Shown piece after piece: positions 28,775 through 36,979 of a DNA stretch of 64,000 bases; positions within the stretch are counted from its first letter, which is position 1; the number at the start of each line of letters is the position of its first letter. The notes below the pieces were generated by a model. It worked only from the letters and a program-made list of their open reading frames with translations. It was not told the DNA's origin and searched no databases. The position numbers were made by a program, and so were the translations under genes. The DNA comes from Bog-473 sp963817735. Lineage in GTDB: Bacteria > Actinomycetota > Acidimicrobiia > Acidimicrobiales > RAAP-2. The stretch covers positions 62,001-126,000 of the forward strand of contig CAWFPP010000004.1 in the NCBI GenBank assembly GCA_963817735.1, in the 5' to 3' direction.

Positions 28775-29563
28775 TTAGCCGAGGCCCCGCACCCCTTCGG
28801 GGCCCTCGTCGGGCCGGAGATGCACGACGTCTCCGGCGCTGACGGTACGCGGGCCCGCCTCCGTGGCCAGCACCAGGCGCCCCCCGCCGTCGATGCCGGT
28901 GGCCGTCCCGACCAGCTCGTCCCCGGCCAGGATCACCCGCACCCGCTGGCCCAGCGTGGCGCAGCGGGCGCGGATCTCGTCGGCCAGAGTCCGGCGTCCG
29001 TCCTCCCGTTCGAGCTGGGCACACCGGGGTTCGAGAGCACCGAGGAGGTGGTCCAGGAGGATCCGGCGGTCCACGGGCCCGGCGGCGGTGCCGCAGTCGT
29101 CGAGGCAGGTCCCGCCGGCTTCCGGGGGACCCGGCCAGGCCACGTTGATGCCGATGCCCACGATTACAGCGCTGACGGCGGGCCCGGCGAATTCAGCCTC
29201 GGCCAGGACTCCCGCCAGCTTGGCGCCGTCGATGAGCAGGTCGTTGGGCCACTTGAGCACCGGCTCGACCCCGGCCACGGCGCGGCATGCGTCCGCCCCG
29301 GCCAGCGCCACCGCACCCGCGCACAGGTGGACGTCGCCACCCCCACAATCGGGCCGCAAGAGGACCGAGGCCAGCAAATTCGCTCCCGCCGGCGATTCCC
29401 AGCGCCGGTCCAGGCGCCCGCGGCCTGCCGTCTGATGATCGGCGACGACGACCAGCCCGGCGGGCGCCCCCTCACGGGCCCGATCACGGACCCACGTGTT
29501 GGTCGAATCGACCTCGTCGAGCCAGCGGATGTCCCACGTCCCGCCCCACATGGCAGACACCAT
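28775..29563 (-). CDS. birA: Biotin--[acetyl-CoA carboxylase] ligase
   Basis: Makes biotinyl-AMP and transfers biotin to BCCP lysines. 262 residues without an N-terminal HTH, so a monofunctional class I ligase, not the E. coli-type repressor. Motifs: WLDEVDSTNTWVRDRAREGA, VVADHQTAGRGRLDRRWESP (the biotinyl-adenylate loop), VEPVLKWPNDLLIDGAKLAG and AVIVGIGINVAWPG. The C-terminal domain GQRVRVILAGDELVGTATGI is a normal SH3-like cap. It diverges from the biotin carboxylase gene, whose EAMKM lysine is its obvious substrate. Intergenic space is 47 bp. Confidence 0.93.
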   Translation of the reverse strand: MVSAMWGGTWDIRWLDEVDSTNTWVRDRAREGAPAGLVVVADHQTAGRGRLDRRWESPAGANLLASVLLRPDCGGGDVHLCAGAVALAGADACRAVAGVEPVLKWPNDLLIDGAKLAGVLAEAEFAGPAVSAVIVGIGINVAWPGPPEAGGTCLDDCGTAAGPVDRRILLDHLLGALEPRCAQLEREDGRRTLADEIRARCATLGQRVRVILAGDELVGTATGIDGGGRLVLATEAGPRTVSAGDVVHLRPDEGPEGVRGLG

Positions 29564-29610
29564 AGGGTGCGTGCAATTGTGAGGGTCCGCCGCAGGGAGG
29601 AAAGGCCAGC

Positions 29611-31380
29611 GTGATCCAGAAGGTCCTTATTGCAAATCGTGGTGAGATCGCCGTCCGGGTCATCCGGACGTGCCGCGAGCTCGGCATCGGCACGGTGGCG
29701 GTGTACTCCAACCTCGACCGGGACGCGCTGCACGTCCGCATGGCGGACGAGGCCTACGCCCTCGGCGGCGAGACGGCGGCCGAGAGCTACCTCAACACCG
29801 AGGCGATCCTCCACGCCATCGAGGAGAGCGGCGCCGACGCCGTCCACCCCGGTTACGGCTTCTTCTCCGAGAACACCGACTTCGCCCGTGCCATCACCGA
29901 GCGGGGCGTCACCTTCATTGGGCCGCCGCCCGAGGCCATTGAGGTCATGGGCGACAAGATCAGCTCGCGCCTGGCCGCCGAGAAGGCCGGTGTCGCGGGC
30001 GTCCCCGGCCGCTCCGAGCCGTTGACCTCTCCCGACGAGGTGGTGGCGTTCGGGGACCTCCACGGCTGGCCGGTGGCCATCAAGGCGGCCTACGGCGGCG
30101 GCGGGCGCGGCATGAAGGTCGTCACGGCGGCGGAGCAGGCCGCGGAGGCCATGGAGTCCGCCGCCCGCGAGGCGCAGGCATACTTCGGCCGGCCCGAGAT
30201 CTACCTGGAGAAGTATCTCCCCTGGCCCCGCCACGTCGAGATGCAGGTGCTGGCCGACCAGCACGGCACCACGCTGTGGCTGGGCGAGCGGGACTGCTCG
30301 GCCCAGCGGCGACACCAGAAGCTCATCGAGGAGAGCCCGGCCCCCGATTTCCCCGATCACGTCCGCCACGCCATGGGCACGGCCGCGGTGAAGGTCTCCG
30401 AGGCCTGCGGCTACTACAACGCCGGGACCGTGGAGTTCCTGTACCAGGACGACGAGTTCTACTTCCTCGAGATGAACACCCGTCTCCAGGTGGAGCACCC
30501 CGTCACCGAGCTGGTGACCGGGTTGGACCTCGTCGCCTGGCAGATCCGCATCGCCGCGGGCGAGGCGCTCGACTTCACCCAGGACGACATCAACCGGAAC
30601 GGGCACGCCATCGAGGTGCGCATCAACGCCGAGGACCCGAGCGGTGGGCGCTTCTCGCCGTCCCCGGGCACGCTGACGTCGTTCCATGCACCGTCGGGGC
30701 CCGGTGTCCGCCTCGATGCCGGCTACGAGTCCGGTGACACGGTCTCGCAGTATTACGACAACCTGATCGCCAAGCTCATCGTGTGGGCCCCCGACCGCGA
30801 GGCGGCCCGGCGGCGGATGCTCCGTGCCATCGGGGAGACCCGCATCACGGGCGTGGCCACCACCCTGCCGGCCGACGTGGCGATCCTGAGCCACCCGGAC
30901 TTCGCCGCCTCGGCGCACTCGACGAGGTGGGTCGAGGACACGCTCGACCTGAGCGGCCTCGGGGCCGAGGTCGCGGGCGCCCCGGCCCCGGATCAGGGCC
31001 CGTCCGAGGACGAGGTGCCCACCGTCCAGCGCGATGTGACCGCCGAGGTGGACGGCCGGCGCTTCTCGGTGCGGCTGTGGGTGCCCGACCTGGGCACAGG
31101 GGCCGCGCCCGGACGGGTCGCCGGCAGGCCCAAGCGGGCCGCGGCGGCGGCGGTGGCCGGGAGCGGTTCGGGACAGGTGACCGTCCCCATGCAGGGCACC
31201 ATCGTCAAGGTCGTCGTCGACGTGGGCGACGTGGTCGAGGTGGGCCAGACGATCTGCCTGCTCGAGGCGATGAAGATGGAGAACGCCGTGGCGGCGGAGA
31301 AGGACGGCGTGATCAAGGAGATAAAGGTGAGCGCCGGCGACTCCGTCGGTGCCGGCGACGTCGTGGCGGTCATTGAATAG
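29611..31380 (+). CDS. Acetyl-/propionyl-CoA carboxylase alpha subunit (biotin carboxylase plus BCCP)
   Basis: ATP-dependent carboxylation of biotin, first half-reaction of an acyl-CoA carboxylase. A GTG start at 29611 follows a GGGAGGAAA Shine-Dalgarno. 589 residues: biotin carboxylase domain about 1-445 (KVLIANRGEIAVRVIRTCRE, AIKAAYGGGGRGMKVV, EYL-type ATP grasp, EMNTRLQVEHPVTELVTG, SQYYDNLIAKLIVWAPDRE), a linker of about 70, and a C-terminal biotinyl domain with CLLEAMKMENAVAAEKDGVI (lysine about position 555). The domain set matches actinobacterial AccA. No beta (carboxyltransferase) subunit is nearby, so the acyl-CoA specificity is open. The next gene begins at the base after its stop. 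Confidence 0.92.
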   Translation: MIQKVLIANRGEIAVRVIRTCRELGIGTVAVYSNLDRDALHVRMADEAYALGGETAAESYLNTEAILHAIEESGADAVHPGYGFFSENTDFARAITERGVTFIGPPPEAIEVMGDKISSRLAAEKAGVAGVPGRSEPLTSPDEVVAFGDLHGWPVAIKAAYGGGGRGMKVVTAAEQAAEAMESAAREAQAYFGRPEIYLEKYLPWPRHVEMQVLADQHGTTLWLGERDCSAQRRHQKLIEESPAPDFPDHVRHAMGTAAVKVSEACGYYNAGTVEFLYQDDEFYFLEMNTRLQVEHPVTELVTGLDLVAWQIRIAAGEALDFTQDDINRNGHAIEVRINAEDPSGGRFSPSPGTLTSFHAPSGPGVRLDAGYESGDTVSQYYDNLIAKLIVWAPDREAARRRMLRAIGETRITGVATTLPADVAILSHPDFAASAHSTRWVEDTLDLSGLGAEVAGAPAPDQGPSEDEVPTVQRDVTAEVDGRRFSVRLWVPDLGTGAAPGRVAGRPKRAAAAAVAGSGSGQVTVPMQGTIVKVVVDVGDVVEVGQTICLLEAMKMENAVAAEKDGVIKEIKVSAGDSVGAGDVVAVIE

Positions 31381-32559
31381 GTGACCGCCTCGACCCTCTC
31401 CGCGCCGTCGGCCAAGGAGGCCGCCGCTGCGGTCGTCGAACAACACCTGGACGAGCTCGTTGCGCTCAGCCACTTGGTCCACGCCACACCCGAGCTGTGC
31501 TTCGGTGAGACCGCCTCGGCCGTGGCGGTGGCGGAAACGCTCCGTGCGGGCGGGCTCGCCGTGCGCGAAGGCGTCTACGACCTGCCGACCGCCCTCGAGT
31601 CCCGATCCGGGGACGGCGACCTCGTGGTGGCCGTGTGCGCCGAGTACGACGCCCTGCCCGACGTCGGTCATGCCTGCGGGCACAACATCATTGCGGCCAC
31701 CGCGGTCGGCGCAGGGCTGGCGCTGGCCTCGGTGGCGAACGACATCGGGCTGACGGTCCGTGTGCTGGGCACCCCGGCCGAAGAGGGTGGTGGTGGCAAG
31801 ATCCTCATGCTCGAGCGCGGCGCCTTCGCCGGCGTGCACGCCGCCATGATGGTGCATCCCTGGCCGACGGAGCGGCTGACGGGGACCTGTCTCGCGGTGG
31901 CGCACTACGACGTCCACTACACGGGGCTCGAGGCGCACGCGTCCGCGGCACCCTGGGAGGGTGTCAACGCGCAGGACGCTCTGACCGTCGCACAGGTGGC
32001 GATCGGCCTCCTGCGCCAGCAGCTGCCCCCGGGAGACCAGGTGCACGGCGTGGTCACCAAGAGCTCGTCCGCGGCCAACGTCATCCCCGCCTCGGTCACG
32101 GCGCGCTACATGGTCCGTTCACTTACGGCCGCGGGGCTCGCCGCGCTGCGGCCCCGGGTCGACGCCTGCTTCGAGGCGGGAGCGCTCGCGTCGGGTTGCT
32201 CGGTGGAGTACGACGAATTGTCACCTGTGTACTCGCATATGGAAGCGGACCCTGTCCTCCTGCAGGCGTACCGGGCGAACGCGGAGGCGCTTGGCCGGCA
32301 CTTCGACGCCGACGACGACGGTGCGCCGCTGCCCACGTTCTCGACGGACATGGCCAATGTCTCGCTAGCGGTCCCGACCATCCATCCCCTCATCGGGATC
32401 GAGACCCATGGCGCTGTGAACCATCAGCGCGAGTTCGCCGCCGCCTGTATCACCCCCTCGGCCGACGCCGCCGTGCGGGACGGCGCGATTGCGCTGGCCT
32501 GGACCGCTATCGACGCCGCCACGGATCCCGCGCTGCGCGCACGATTGCTCAGCGCGTGA
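31381..32559 (+). CDS. M20-family metallo-amidohydrolase
   Basis: 392 residues, intact. VHATPELCFGETASAVAVAE, VAVCAEYDALPDVGHACGHN (metal-binding Asp and His region), GTPAEEGGGGKILMLERGAF (Glu-Glu catalytic/metal pair), MMVHPWPTERLTGTCLAVAH, and the dimerisation domain segment GLEAHASAAPWEGVNAQDAL are typical of the ACY1L2/AbgB subgroup, which hydrolyses N-acyl amino acids or p-aminobenzoyl-glutamate-like amides. The 'HACGHN' and 'THGAVNHQREFA' elements are intact. It starts exactly at the base after the carboxylase stop and overlaps the next start by four bases, so the three genes form one operon. Confidence 0.85.
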   Translation: MTASTLSAPSAKEAAAAVVEQHLDELVALSHLVHATPELCFGETASAVAVAETLRAGGLAVREGVYDLPTALESRSGDGDLVVAVCAEYDALPDVGHACGHNIIAATAVGAGLALASVANDIGLTVRVLGTPAEEGGGGKILMLERGAFAGVHAAMMVHPWPTERLTGTCLAVAHYDVHYTGLEAHASAAPWEGVNAQDALTVAQVAIGLLRQQLPPGDQVHGVVTKSSSAANVIPASVTARYMVRSLTAAGLAALRPRVDACFEAGALASGCSVEYDELSPVYSHMEADPVLLQAYRANAEALGRHFDADDDGAPLPTFSTDMANVSLAVPTIHPLIGIETHGAVNHQREFAAACITPSADAAVRDGAIALAWTAIDAATDPALRARLLSA

Positions 32560-32852
32560 TCACAGAACACGCGCTCCTGCAGGTCATCCCGGGACAGGAG
32601 GGCGCCTTCGTCGAGGCGATGGAAGCGGCAAAAGCGCACATCGCCGGCAGCCCGGGCTTCGTGTCCCTACGGGTCGAGCGTTGTGTCGAGCGGCCTGGTT
32701 GCTTCCTGCTCTTGGCGGAGTGGGAACGGCTGGAGGACCACACCGAGGGCTTCCGTGGCTCGGCGGCCTACCAGGAATGGCGCTCGGCTCTCCACCACTT
32801 CTACGACCCCTTCCCCGTGGTGGAGCACTTCGAGGCGGTCGTCACCGCCTGA
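32556..32852 (+). CDS. Antibiotic-biosynthesis-monooxygenase (ABM) domain protein
   Basis: 98 residues from a GTG whose last two bases belong to the previous stop codon (GTGA). The ABM dimeric alpha/beta-barrel pattern is present: EHALLQVIPGQEGAFVEAME, AAKAHIAGSPGFVSLRVERC, PGCFLLLAEWERLEDHTEGF and SAAYQEWRSALHHFYDPFP. The C-terminal F-(E)-P-F...VEHF stretch fits heme- or quinol-monooxygenase-like members. Probably co-translated with the amidohydrolase. The substrate is unknown. Confidence 0.75.
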   Translation: MITEHALLQVIPGQEGAFVEAMEAAKAHIAGSPGFVSLRVERCVERPGCFLLLAEWERLEDHTEGFRGSAAYQEWRSALHHFYDPFPVVEHFEAVVTA

Positions 32853-32961
32853 TCGTACGACGGCGGTCGTCAACGAAGTGTCACGGCACCGCAATCAGAC
32901 TCCAAGCCCTCGACCAGGTCTCTCCAAGTTCCCCTTGTGGATGGCCGGTCAAGCTCGTTGC

Positions 32962-33255
32962 ATGCAGATCATCACGTTGGAGTCGTGCCACAGCACCTGG
33001 TTCTTCGATACGCGGCAGTTGCGCTTCTGTCGCATCCTCCAAGGCATCGCGGTCGGCCAACGCCGGGTCGCAACGCAATGGCGCCCCTACTGGGAGCTCG
33101 AGATCGATCCGCACGGCAAGTCCTTCACGGTCATTCTGAACGAGGCACGCACACGTTTGGTCCGCTCATCACTCCACACGTCAGCGTGCGTGGCGTGTGG
33201 CAGCGCGCACACGACCGAGCTGTCTCTCGACGACATCGAGCGCGCCGTCGCCTGA
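32962..33255 (+). CDS. Small conserved protein of unknown function
   Basis: 97 residues from ATG 32962 (an ATG at 32941 is an alternative). MQIITLESCHSTWFFDTRQL, RFCRILQGIAVGQ, TQWRPYWELEIDPHGKSFTV, ILNEARTRLVRSSLH and a Cys-rich end TSACVACGSAHTTELSLDD. I recall similar short 'itLeScHSTWlFD' proteins in actinobacteria without assigned function (from memory, not searched). One CxxC and a scattered Cys/His set could bind a metal, but that is a guess. Not in the tight operon upstream: the gap is 109 bp. Confidence 0.6.
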   Translation: MQIITLESCHSTWFFDTRQLRFCRILQGIAVGQRRVATQWRPYWELEIDPHGKSFTVILNEARTRLVRSSLHTSACVACGSAHTTELSLDDIERAVA

Positions 33256-33348
33256 AAGCTCGACCTGCAGTGGCCGCACGATCGGACCCGTCTGTGCGCC
33301 CCGTCGGCGGGGTCGTGACCACATTCCGGCCGGTAACGTCGGCGGGCG

Positions 33349-34161
33349 ATGGACGACGGCGTGGCCCGGGAGGTGGAGGAGGCTCGGCTCGTGCTCGACG
33401 CTCGCCAGGAGCTGTACGGCGAGTCGGACCCTACGACATGTGACGCCATGCTCCAACTGGGCCGCGCCCTGCGCGACTCGGGGGAGCTGCACCAGGCCGA
33501 AGGGGTGCTGACGTCCGCGCTCTCCTTGCTGCACCGGGCGCCCGAGACGGACGAGACTCGGGTGCGCTGGACCGGGTTCAACCTGGCCATCGTCCTGGAC
33601 CGGCTCGGCGAGCACGAGGCGGCGCGTCGGCTCTGGGCCGACGTCCTGGCCTCCTCGGACCGGGACGACGGCGTCGACAGCGAGCTGTCCCGGCAGACCG
33701 CCATCAATCTGGCGATCACACTGCGCAAGCTCCGCCGTTACGGCGACGAGTTCCCGCTCAGGGTGCGCGTGCTCGAGTCGGCACGGCGATCCCCCGGGCC
33801 CGACGACCCCGAGACCTTCCGGGCCGAGATCGACTTGGCCCAGACGCACCGGCATCTCGGCAACCACGACCTGGCGCTGGGCCTGTTCACCGAGGCCCTC
33901 GCCGGCCTCGAACGCACGGGAGGAGACCAGCGCACGATCCTCTACCAGAAGTGGGCCATCGCCACCGAGTTGGTGGCGCTCAAGCGTTCGAAGGAAGCGT
34001 CACAGATGTTCGATGAGGTCGTCGCCGGTGCCGTCCAGCATCTCGAACCCGACGATCCTTTCCGGCGCAGTGCCGTGCGGCAACGGCGCGGGTACTGGCT
34101 CCTGGGGAAATTCTCCGGGCTCGGGCGTCGGGCTCGGCGGGGGAAAACGCCCAGAAGTTGA
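33349..34161 (+). CDS. TPR-repeat protein (kinesin-light-chain-like)
   Basis: 270 residues built of about five helix-turn-helix repeats: EARLVLDARQELYGESDPTT, MLQLGRALRDSGELHQAEGV, NLAIVLDRLGEHEAARRLWA, NLAITLRKLRRYGDEFPLRV and IDLAQTHRHLGNHDLALGLF. The D-P-(E/T)-T spacing is that of TPR_10/12 repeats, common in actinobacterial regulators, but no kinase, NB-ARC or DNA-binding domain is attached. No signal peptide, so cytoplasmic. The C-terminus is basic and may be disordered. Function is not inferable. Confidence 0.75.
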   Translation: MDDGVAREVEEARLVLDARQELYGESDPTTCDAMLQLGRALRDSGELHQAEGVLTSALSLLHRAPETDETRVRWTGFNLAIVLDRLGEHEAARRLWADVLASSDRDDGVDSELSRQTAINLAITLRKLRRYGDEFPLRVRVLESARRSPGPDDPETFRAEIDLAQTHRHLGNHDLALGLFTEALAGLERTGGDQRTILYQKWAIATELVALKRSKEASQMFDEVVAGAVQHLEPDDPFRRSAVRQRRGYWLLGKFSGLGRRARRGKTPRS

Positions 34162-34190
34162 GGCGGGGGTGAACAGCCACCCGAGAGGAA

Positions 34191-34854
34191 TCAGCTCAGG
34201 GGGCCGACGAACATGTCCAGGCAACCCTCGAGCCCGAGGATCTCGATGTCCGAGCGTCGGCGACCTTCCCAGGCTTCCCGGCCAATGCGGAAGCGGACGG
34301 TGCGCCCCGACCCGTCGCGGCGGTGTCCTCTCGCTTCGCCGTTCTCCTCGTAGCCGACGGCGCGCGAGGTCGCCAATGACGCCGCGTTGTCCTCGAAGGC
34401 ACCGCTGAGCGCCTCCTCGGCGCCCAGGCCGGCGAAGGCGAGGTGCAGGACAGCCTCACGCATCTCCCGGCCCAGCCCCTGGCCCTGGTGTGCCCGCCCC
34501 AGCCACGAGCCGGTCTCGACGGAGCGGACGGCGCGGAAGTGCTCGGCCCCGAGATCCTGCACGCCAACGGGCTTCCCCAAGACGAAGGCGGCACAGGTGA
34601 GCGTCCAATTGTCGGGAGACCAGATTGGCGCGGTGGCGCCACATCCACTGCGCGGACTCCCGGGCACGCCGACGCGGCTCGAGATCGGTCCAGGGAATGA
34701 AGAAGGGCATCTCCTCGGGGTCGTGAATGCCTGCATCGACGAGTTCGACCAGGTCGGCGAACTCCTCTTCGCGCAGCAGGCGCAACTCCAGACGCGGTGT
34801 GCGGACGACGAGATCGAACAGGGGCCAATACGTCGTCGGCCCCTCCTTCGTCAC
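34191..34854 (-). CDS. GNAT-family N-acetyltransferase (RimJ-like), one frameshift
   Basis: GTG start at 34854: VTKEGPTTYWPLFDLVVRTP, RLELRLLREEEFADLVELVD, PFFIPWTDLEPRRRARESAQ. A break near 34620 leads to FVLGKPVGVQDLGAEHF, WLGRAHQGQGLGREMREAVL (the R/Q-x-x-G-x-G/A acetyl-CoA loop) and HLAFAGLGAEEALSGAFEDN, AASLATSRAVGYEENG. About 220 residues when joined, normal for protein- or antibiotic-acetylating RimJ-like enzymes. It lies 4 bp after the mutase stop on the same strand and could be co-transcribed with it. Confidence 0.75.
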
Positions 34855-34858
34855 GGAT

Positions 34859-36466
34859 TCAGCCTCCGGGTTGGTACACGCCGAACTCGGCCCGCAGGAC
34901 GTCGGACACCTCACCGAGGGTGGCCATCTGCCTCAGGGCCTCCTTCATGGGGACGAGGAGGTTGCCCTCGCCCCTGGCTGTGGCCGCGACCTCAGCGAGC
35001 GCGTTGTCCACTGCGGCCTGGTTCCGCTCGGCCCGCACCGATCGGGTGCGATCGATCTGTATCTGCTGGAGCGTGACGTCGATGGGGAAGACCTCCGCGG
35101 TTTCTTCCTCGGCGTCCGTGAACCGGTTCACACCGACGACCACCTTCTCTCCGTCGTCGACGGCCTTGGCGAAGCTGTAGGCGGCCGCCTCGATCTCCTC
35201 CTGCATAAACCGGGCCTCAATGGCTGCCACCGCGCCGCCCAATTGCTCTATCCGCGCCAGGTACTCGTCGGCGGCCCGCTCCACTTCGTCGGTGAGCGCC
35301 TCCACGAAGTACGAACCGGCCAGAGGGTCGACCGTATCGGCGATGCCGGACTCGAACCCGACGATTTGCTGGGTGCGCAGGGCGATTTTGGCCGCCCGCG
35401 TGGTCGGTAGCCCGAGGGCCTCGTCGAAGCCGTTGGTGTGCAGGCTCTGGGTGCCACCGAGCGCCGCCGCCATGCTCTGCACCGTGACCCGGACGATGTT
35501 GTTCTCGGGCTGCTGCGCGGTCAGCGTCGAACCGCCGGTCTGGGTGTGGAAGCGCAGCATCTTGGATCGCTCGTCCTGGGCGCCGAACCGCTCGGTCATG
35601 ATCCGGGCCCACATGCGCCGCGCCACGCGGTACTTGGCCACCTCCTCGAAGAGGTTGTTGTGGGCGTTCCAGAAGAACGAGAGCCGGGGTGCGAAGGCGT
35701 CCACATCCATGCCGGCCGCTATCGCCGCCTCGACGTAGGCGATCCCGTTGGCGAGCGTGAAGGCGACCTCCTGCACGGCGGTCGAACCGGCTTCACGGAT
35801 GTGGTAACCCGAAATGGAGATGGTGTTCCAGCTGGGCAGGTTCGCCGCGCAGTAGGAGAACGTGTCGACAATGAGGCGCATGGAGGGACGCGGCGGGTAG
35901 ATGTACGTCCCGCGGGCGATGTACTCCTTCAGGATGTCGTTCTGAATGGTGCCGCGGATCTTCTCGCTGGCCACGCCCTGTTCCTCGGCCACCAGTTGGT
36001 AGAGCAGGAGGAGGATCGCACCCGTGGCATTGATCGTCATCGACGTCGTGACCTTGTCCATCGGGAGGTCGGCCATCAGGAGCCGCATATCGGCCAACGA
36101 GTCGATGGCCACGCCCACCTTGCCCACCTCGCCCTCGGCCCGGGCGTGGTCGGAGTCGTAGCCCATCTGGGTGGGCAGGTCGAACGCACACGACAGCCCC
36201 GTCTGCCCAGCCTCGAGGAGGAACTTGAAGCGCTGGTTGGTCTGCTCGGCGGAGCCGAAGCCGGCGTACTGGCGCATCGTCCACAGCTTCGAGCGGTACA
36301 TGCCGGCGTGGACGCCCCGGGTGTAGGGGTACGCCCCCGGCTCGCCCAGCTGCGCGCCCGGATCCCAGCCCTCGAGGTCGTCCGCTCGGTAGACGGGCTG
36401 AACGACGATGCCCGAGTCGGTCACACGTTCGGGGCTGCCCTGGGGGTCCTTCTTCTCCGGTGTCAC
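34859..36466 (-). CDS. Methylmalonyl-CoA mutase-family large subunit without B12 domain
   Basis: Adenosylcobalamin-dependent acyl-CoA carbon-skeleton mutase. A GTG start at 36466 gives 535 residues, the size of a stand-alone catalytic TIM barrel; the B12-binding domain that completes long mutases is absent and no small subunit is in the window. Motifs: YPYTRGVHAGMYRSKLWTMR, QYAGFGSAEQTNQRFKFLLE, GLSCAFDLPTQMGYDSDHAR, GTIQNDILKEYIARGTYIYP, FHTQTGGSTLTAQQPENNIV and QSLHTNGFDEALGLPT. The residues ARGTY keep the Arg that contacts the methylmalonyl carboxylate in classical mutases, but the loop after TRG has His where the standard enzyme has Tyr. The substrate may therefore be methylmalonyl-CoA or a relative. 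Confidence 0.85.
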   Translation of the reverse strand: MTPEKKDPQGSPERVTDSGIVVQPVYRADDLEGWDPGAQLGEPGAYPYTRGVHAGMYRSKLWTMRQYAGFGSAEQTNQRFKFLLEAGQTGLSCAFDLPTQMGYDSDHARAEGEVGKVGVAIDSLADMRLLMADLPMDKVTTSMTINATGAILLLLYQLVAEEQGVASEKIRGTIQNDILKEYIARGTYIYPPRPSMRLIVDTFSYCAANLPSWNTISISGYHIREAGSTAVQEVAFTLANGIAYVEAAIAAGMDVDAFAPRLSFFWNAHNNLFEEVAKYRVARRMWARIMTERFGAQDERSKMLRFHTQTGGSTLTAQQPENNIVRVTVQSMAAALGGTQSLHTNGFDEALGLPTTRAAKIALRTQQIVGFESGIADTVDPLAGSYFVEALTDEVERAADEYLARIEQLGGAVAAIEARFMQEEIEAAAYSFAKAVDDGEKVVVGVNRFTDAEEETAEVFPIDVTLQQIQIDRTRSVRAERNQAAVDNALAEVAATARGEGNLLVPMKEALRQMATLGEVSDVLRAEFGVYQPGG

Positions 36467-36526
36467 GCCCACGAGCCTACCGGGGTGCAATCAGGGTCCC
36501 GTGGCGACAGGGGGCAGACTACGGGC

Positions 36527-36979
36527 GTGGACGACACCCCGGAACCCGTTTTCTCGCACTTCGGCATCTGCGTGAGCGACCTCGAGCGGTCGCTGCGCTT
36601 CTATTGCGACGCGCTCGGCTTCGAGAAGGCCGAGTCGCACGCCATCGGGCCCGAGTTCGCCCGCCTGATGGAATTCCCCGACGTCGACGTGACGTCGCAG
36701 TTCATCCGGCGCGGCCCCACCGCCATTGAGCTCCTCGCCTTCCGCGAGCCGGCACCGTTTGGCCCGCGCCAACGCCGCGCCGTGAACCAGTTGGGTTTGA
36801 CCCACCTGTCCTTCCGGGTACGCGACGTGGCGGGAACGGCGGCCCGGATGGTGGAGCTCGGTGGCGCCATCGTCGAGTCGAGCAGGACGAGCATCGACCT
36901 CGGTGGGACGGCGCTCGAGTTTCTCTACTGCACCGATCCCGACGGGGTCCGGGTGGAGCTGATGGATCTCGGCGGGTGA
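36527..36979 (+). CDS. VOC/glyoxalase-superfamily protein
   Basis: 150 residues from GTG 36527, divergent from the mutase gene (60 bp apart). FSHFGICVSDLERSLRFYCD, ALGFEKAESHAIGPEFARLM, TAIELLAFREPAPFGPRQRR, GLTHLSFRVRDVAGTAARMV and DPDGVRVELMDLGG give a complete beta-alpha-beta-beta-beta pair with putative metal ligands His (SHFG), Glu (IEL), His (LTHLS) and Glu (VEL). Methylmalonyl-CoA epimerase belongs to this superfamily and its partner is the mutase, but I see no epimerase-specific sequence, so this link is only positional. The C-terminus overlaps the convergent ctaG. Confidence 0.7.
   Translation: MDDTPEPVFSHFGICVSDLERSLRFYCDALGFEKAESHAIGPEFARLMEFPDVDVTSQFIRRGPTAIELLAFREPAPFGPRQRRAVNQLGLTHLSFRVRDVAGTAARMVELGGAIVESSRTSIDLGGTALEFLYCTDPDGVRVELMDLGG

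Noticed and set aside
29164..32046. A 960-codon minus-strand frame opposite the carboxylase and amidohydrolase
   Set aside because: Same explanation: mirror frame of high third-position GC; the plus-strand products are full-length and well conserved.
36527..36979. Calling the VOC gene methylmalonyl-CoA epimerase
   Set aside because: Position beside the mutase is suggestive, but it shows only general superfamily features.
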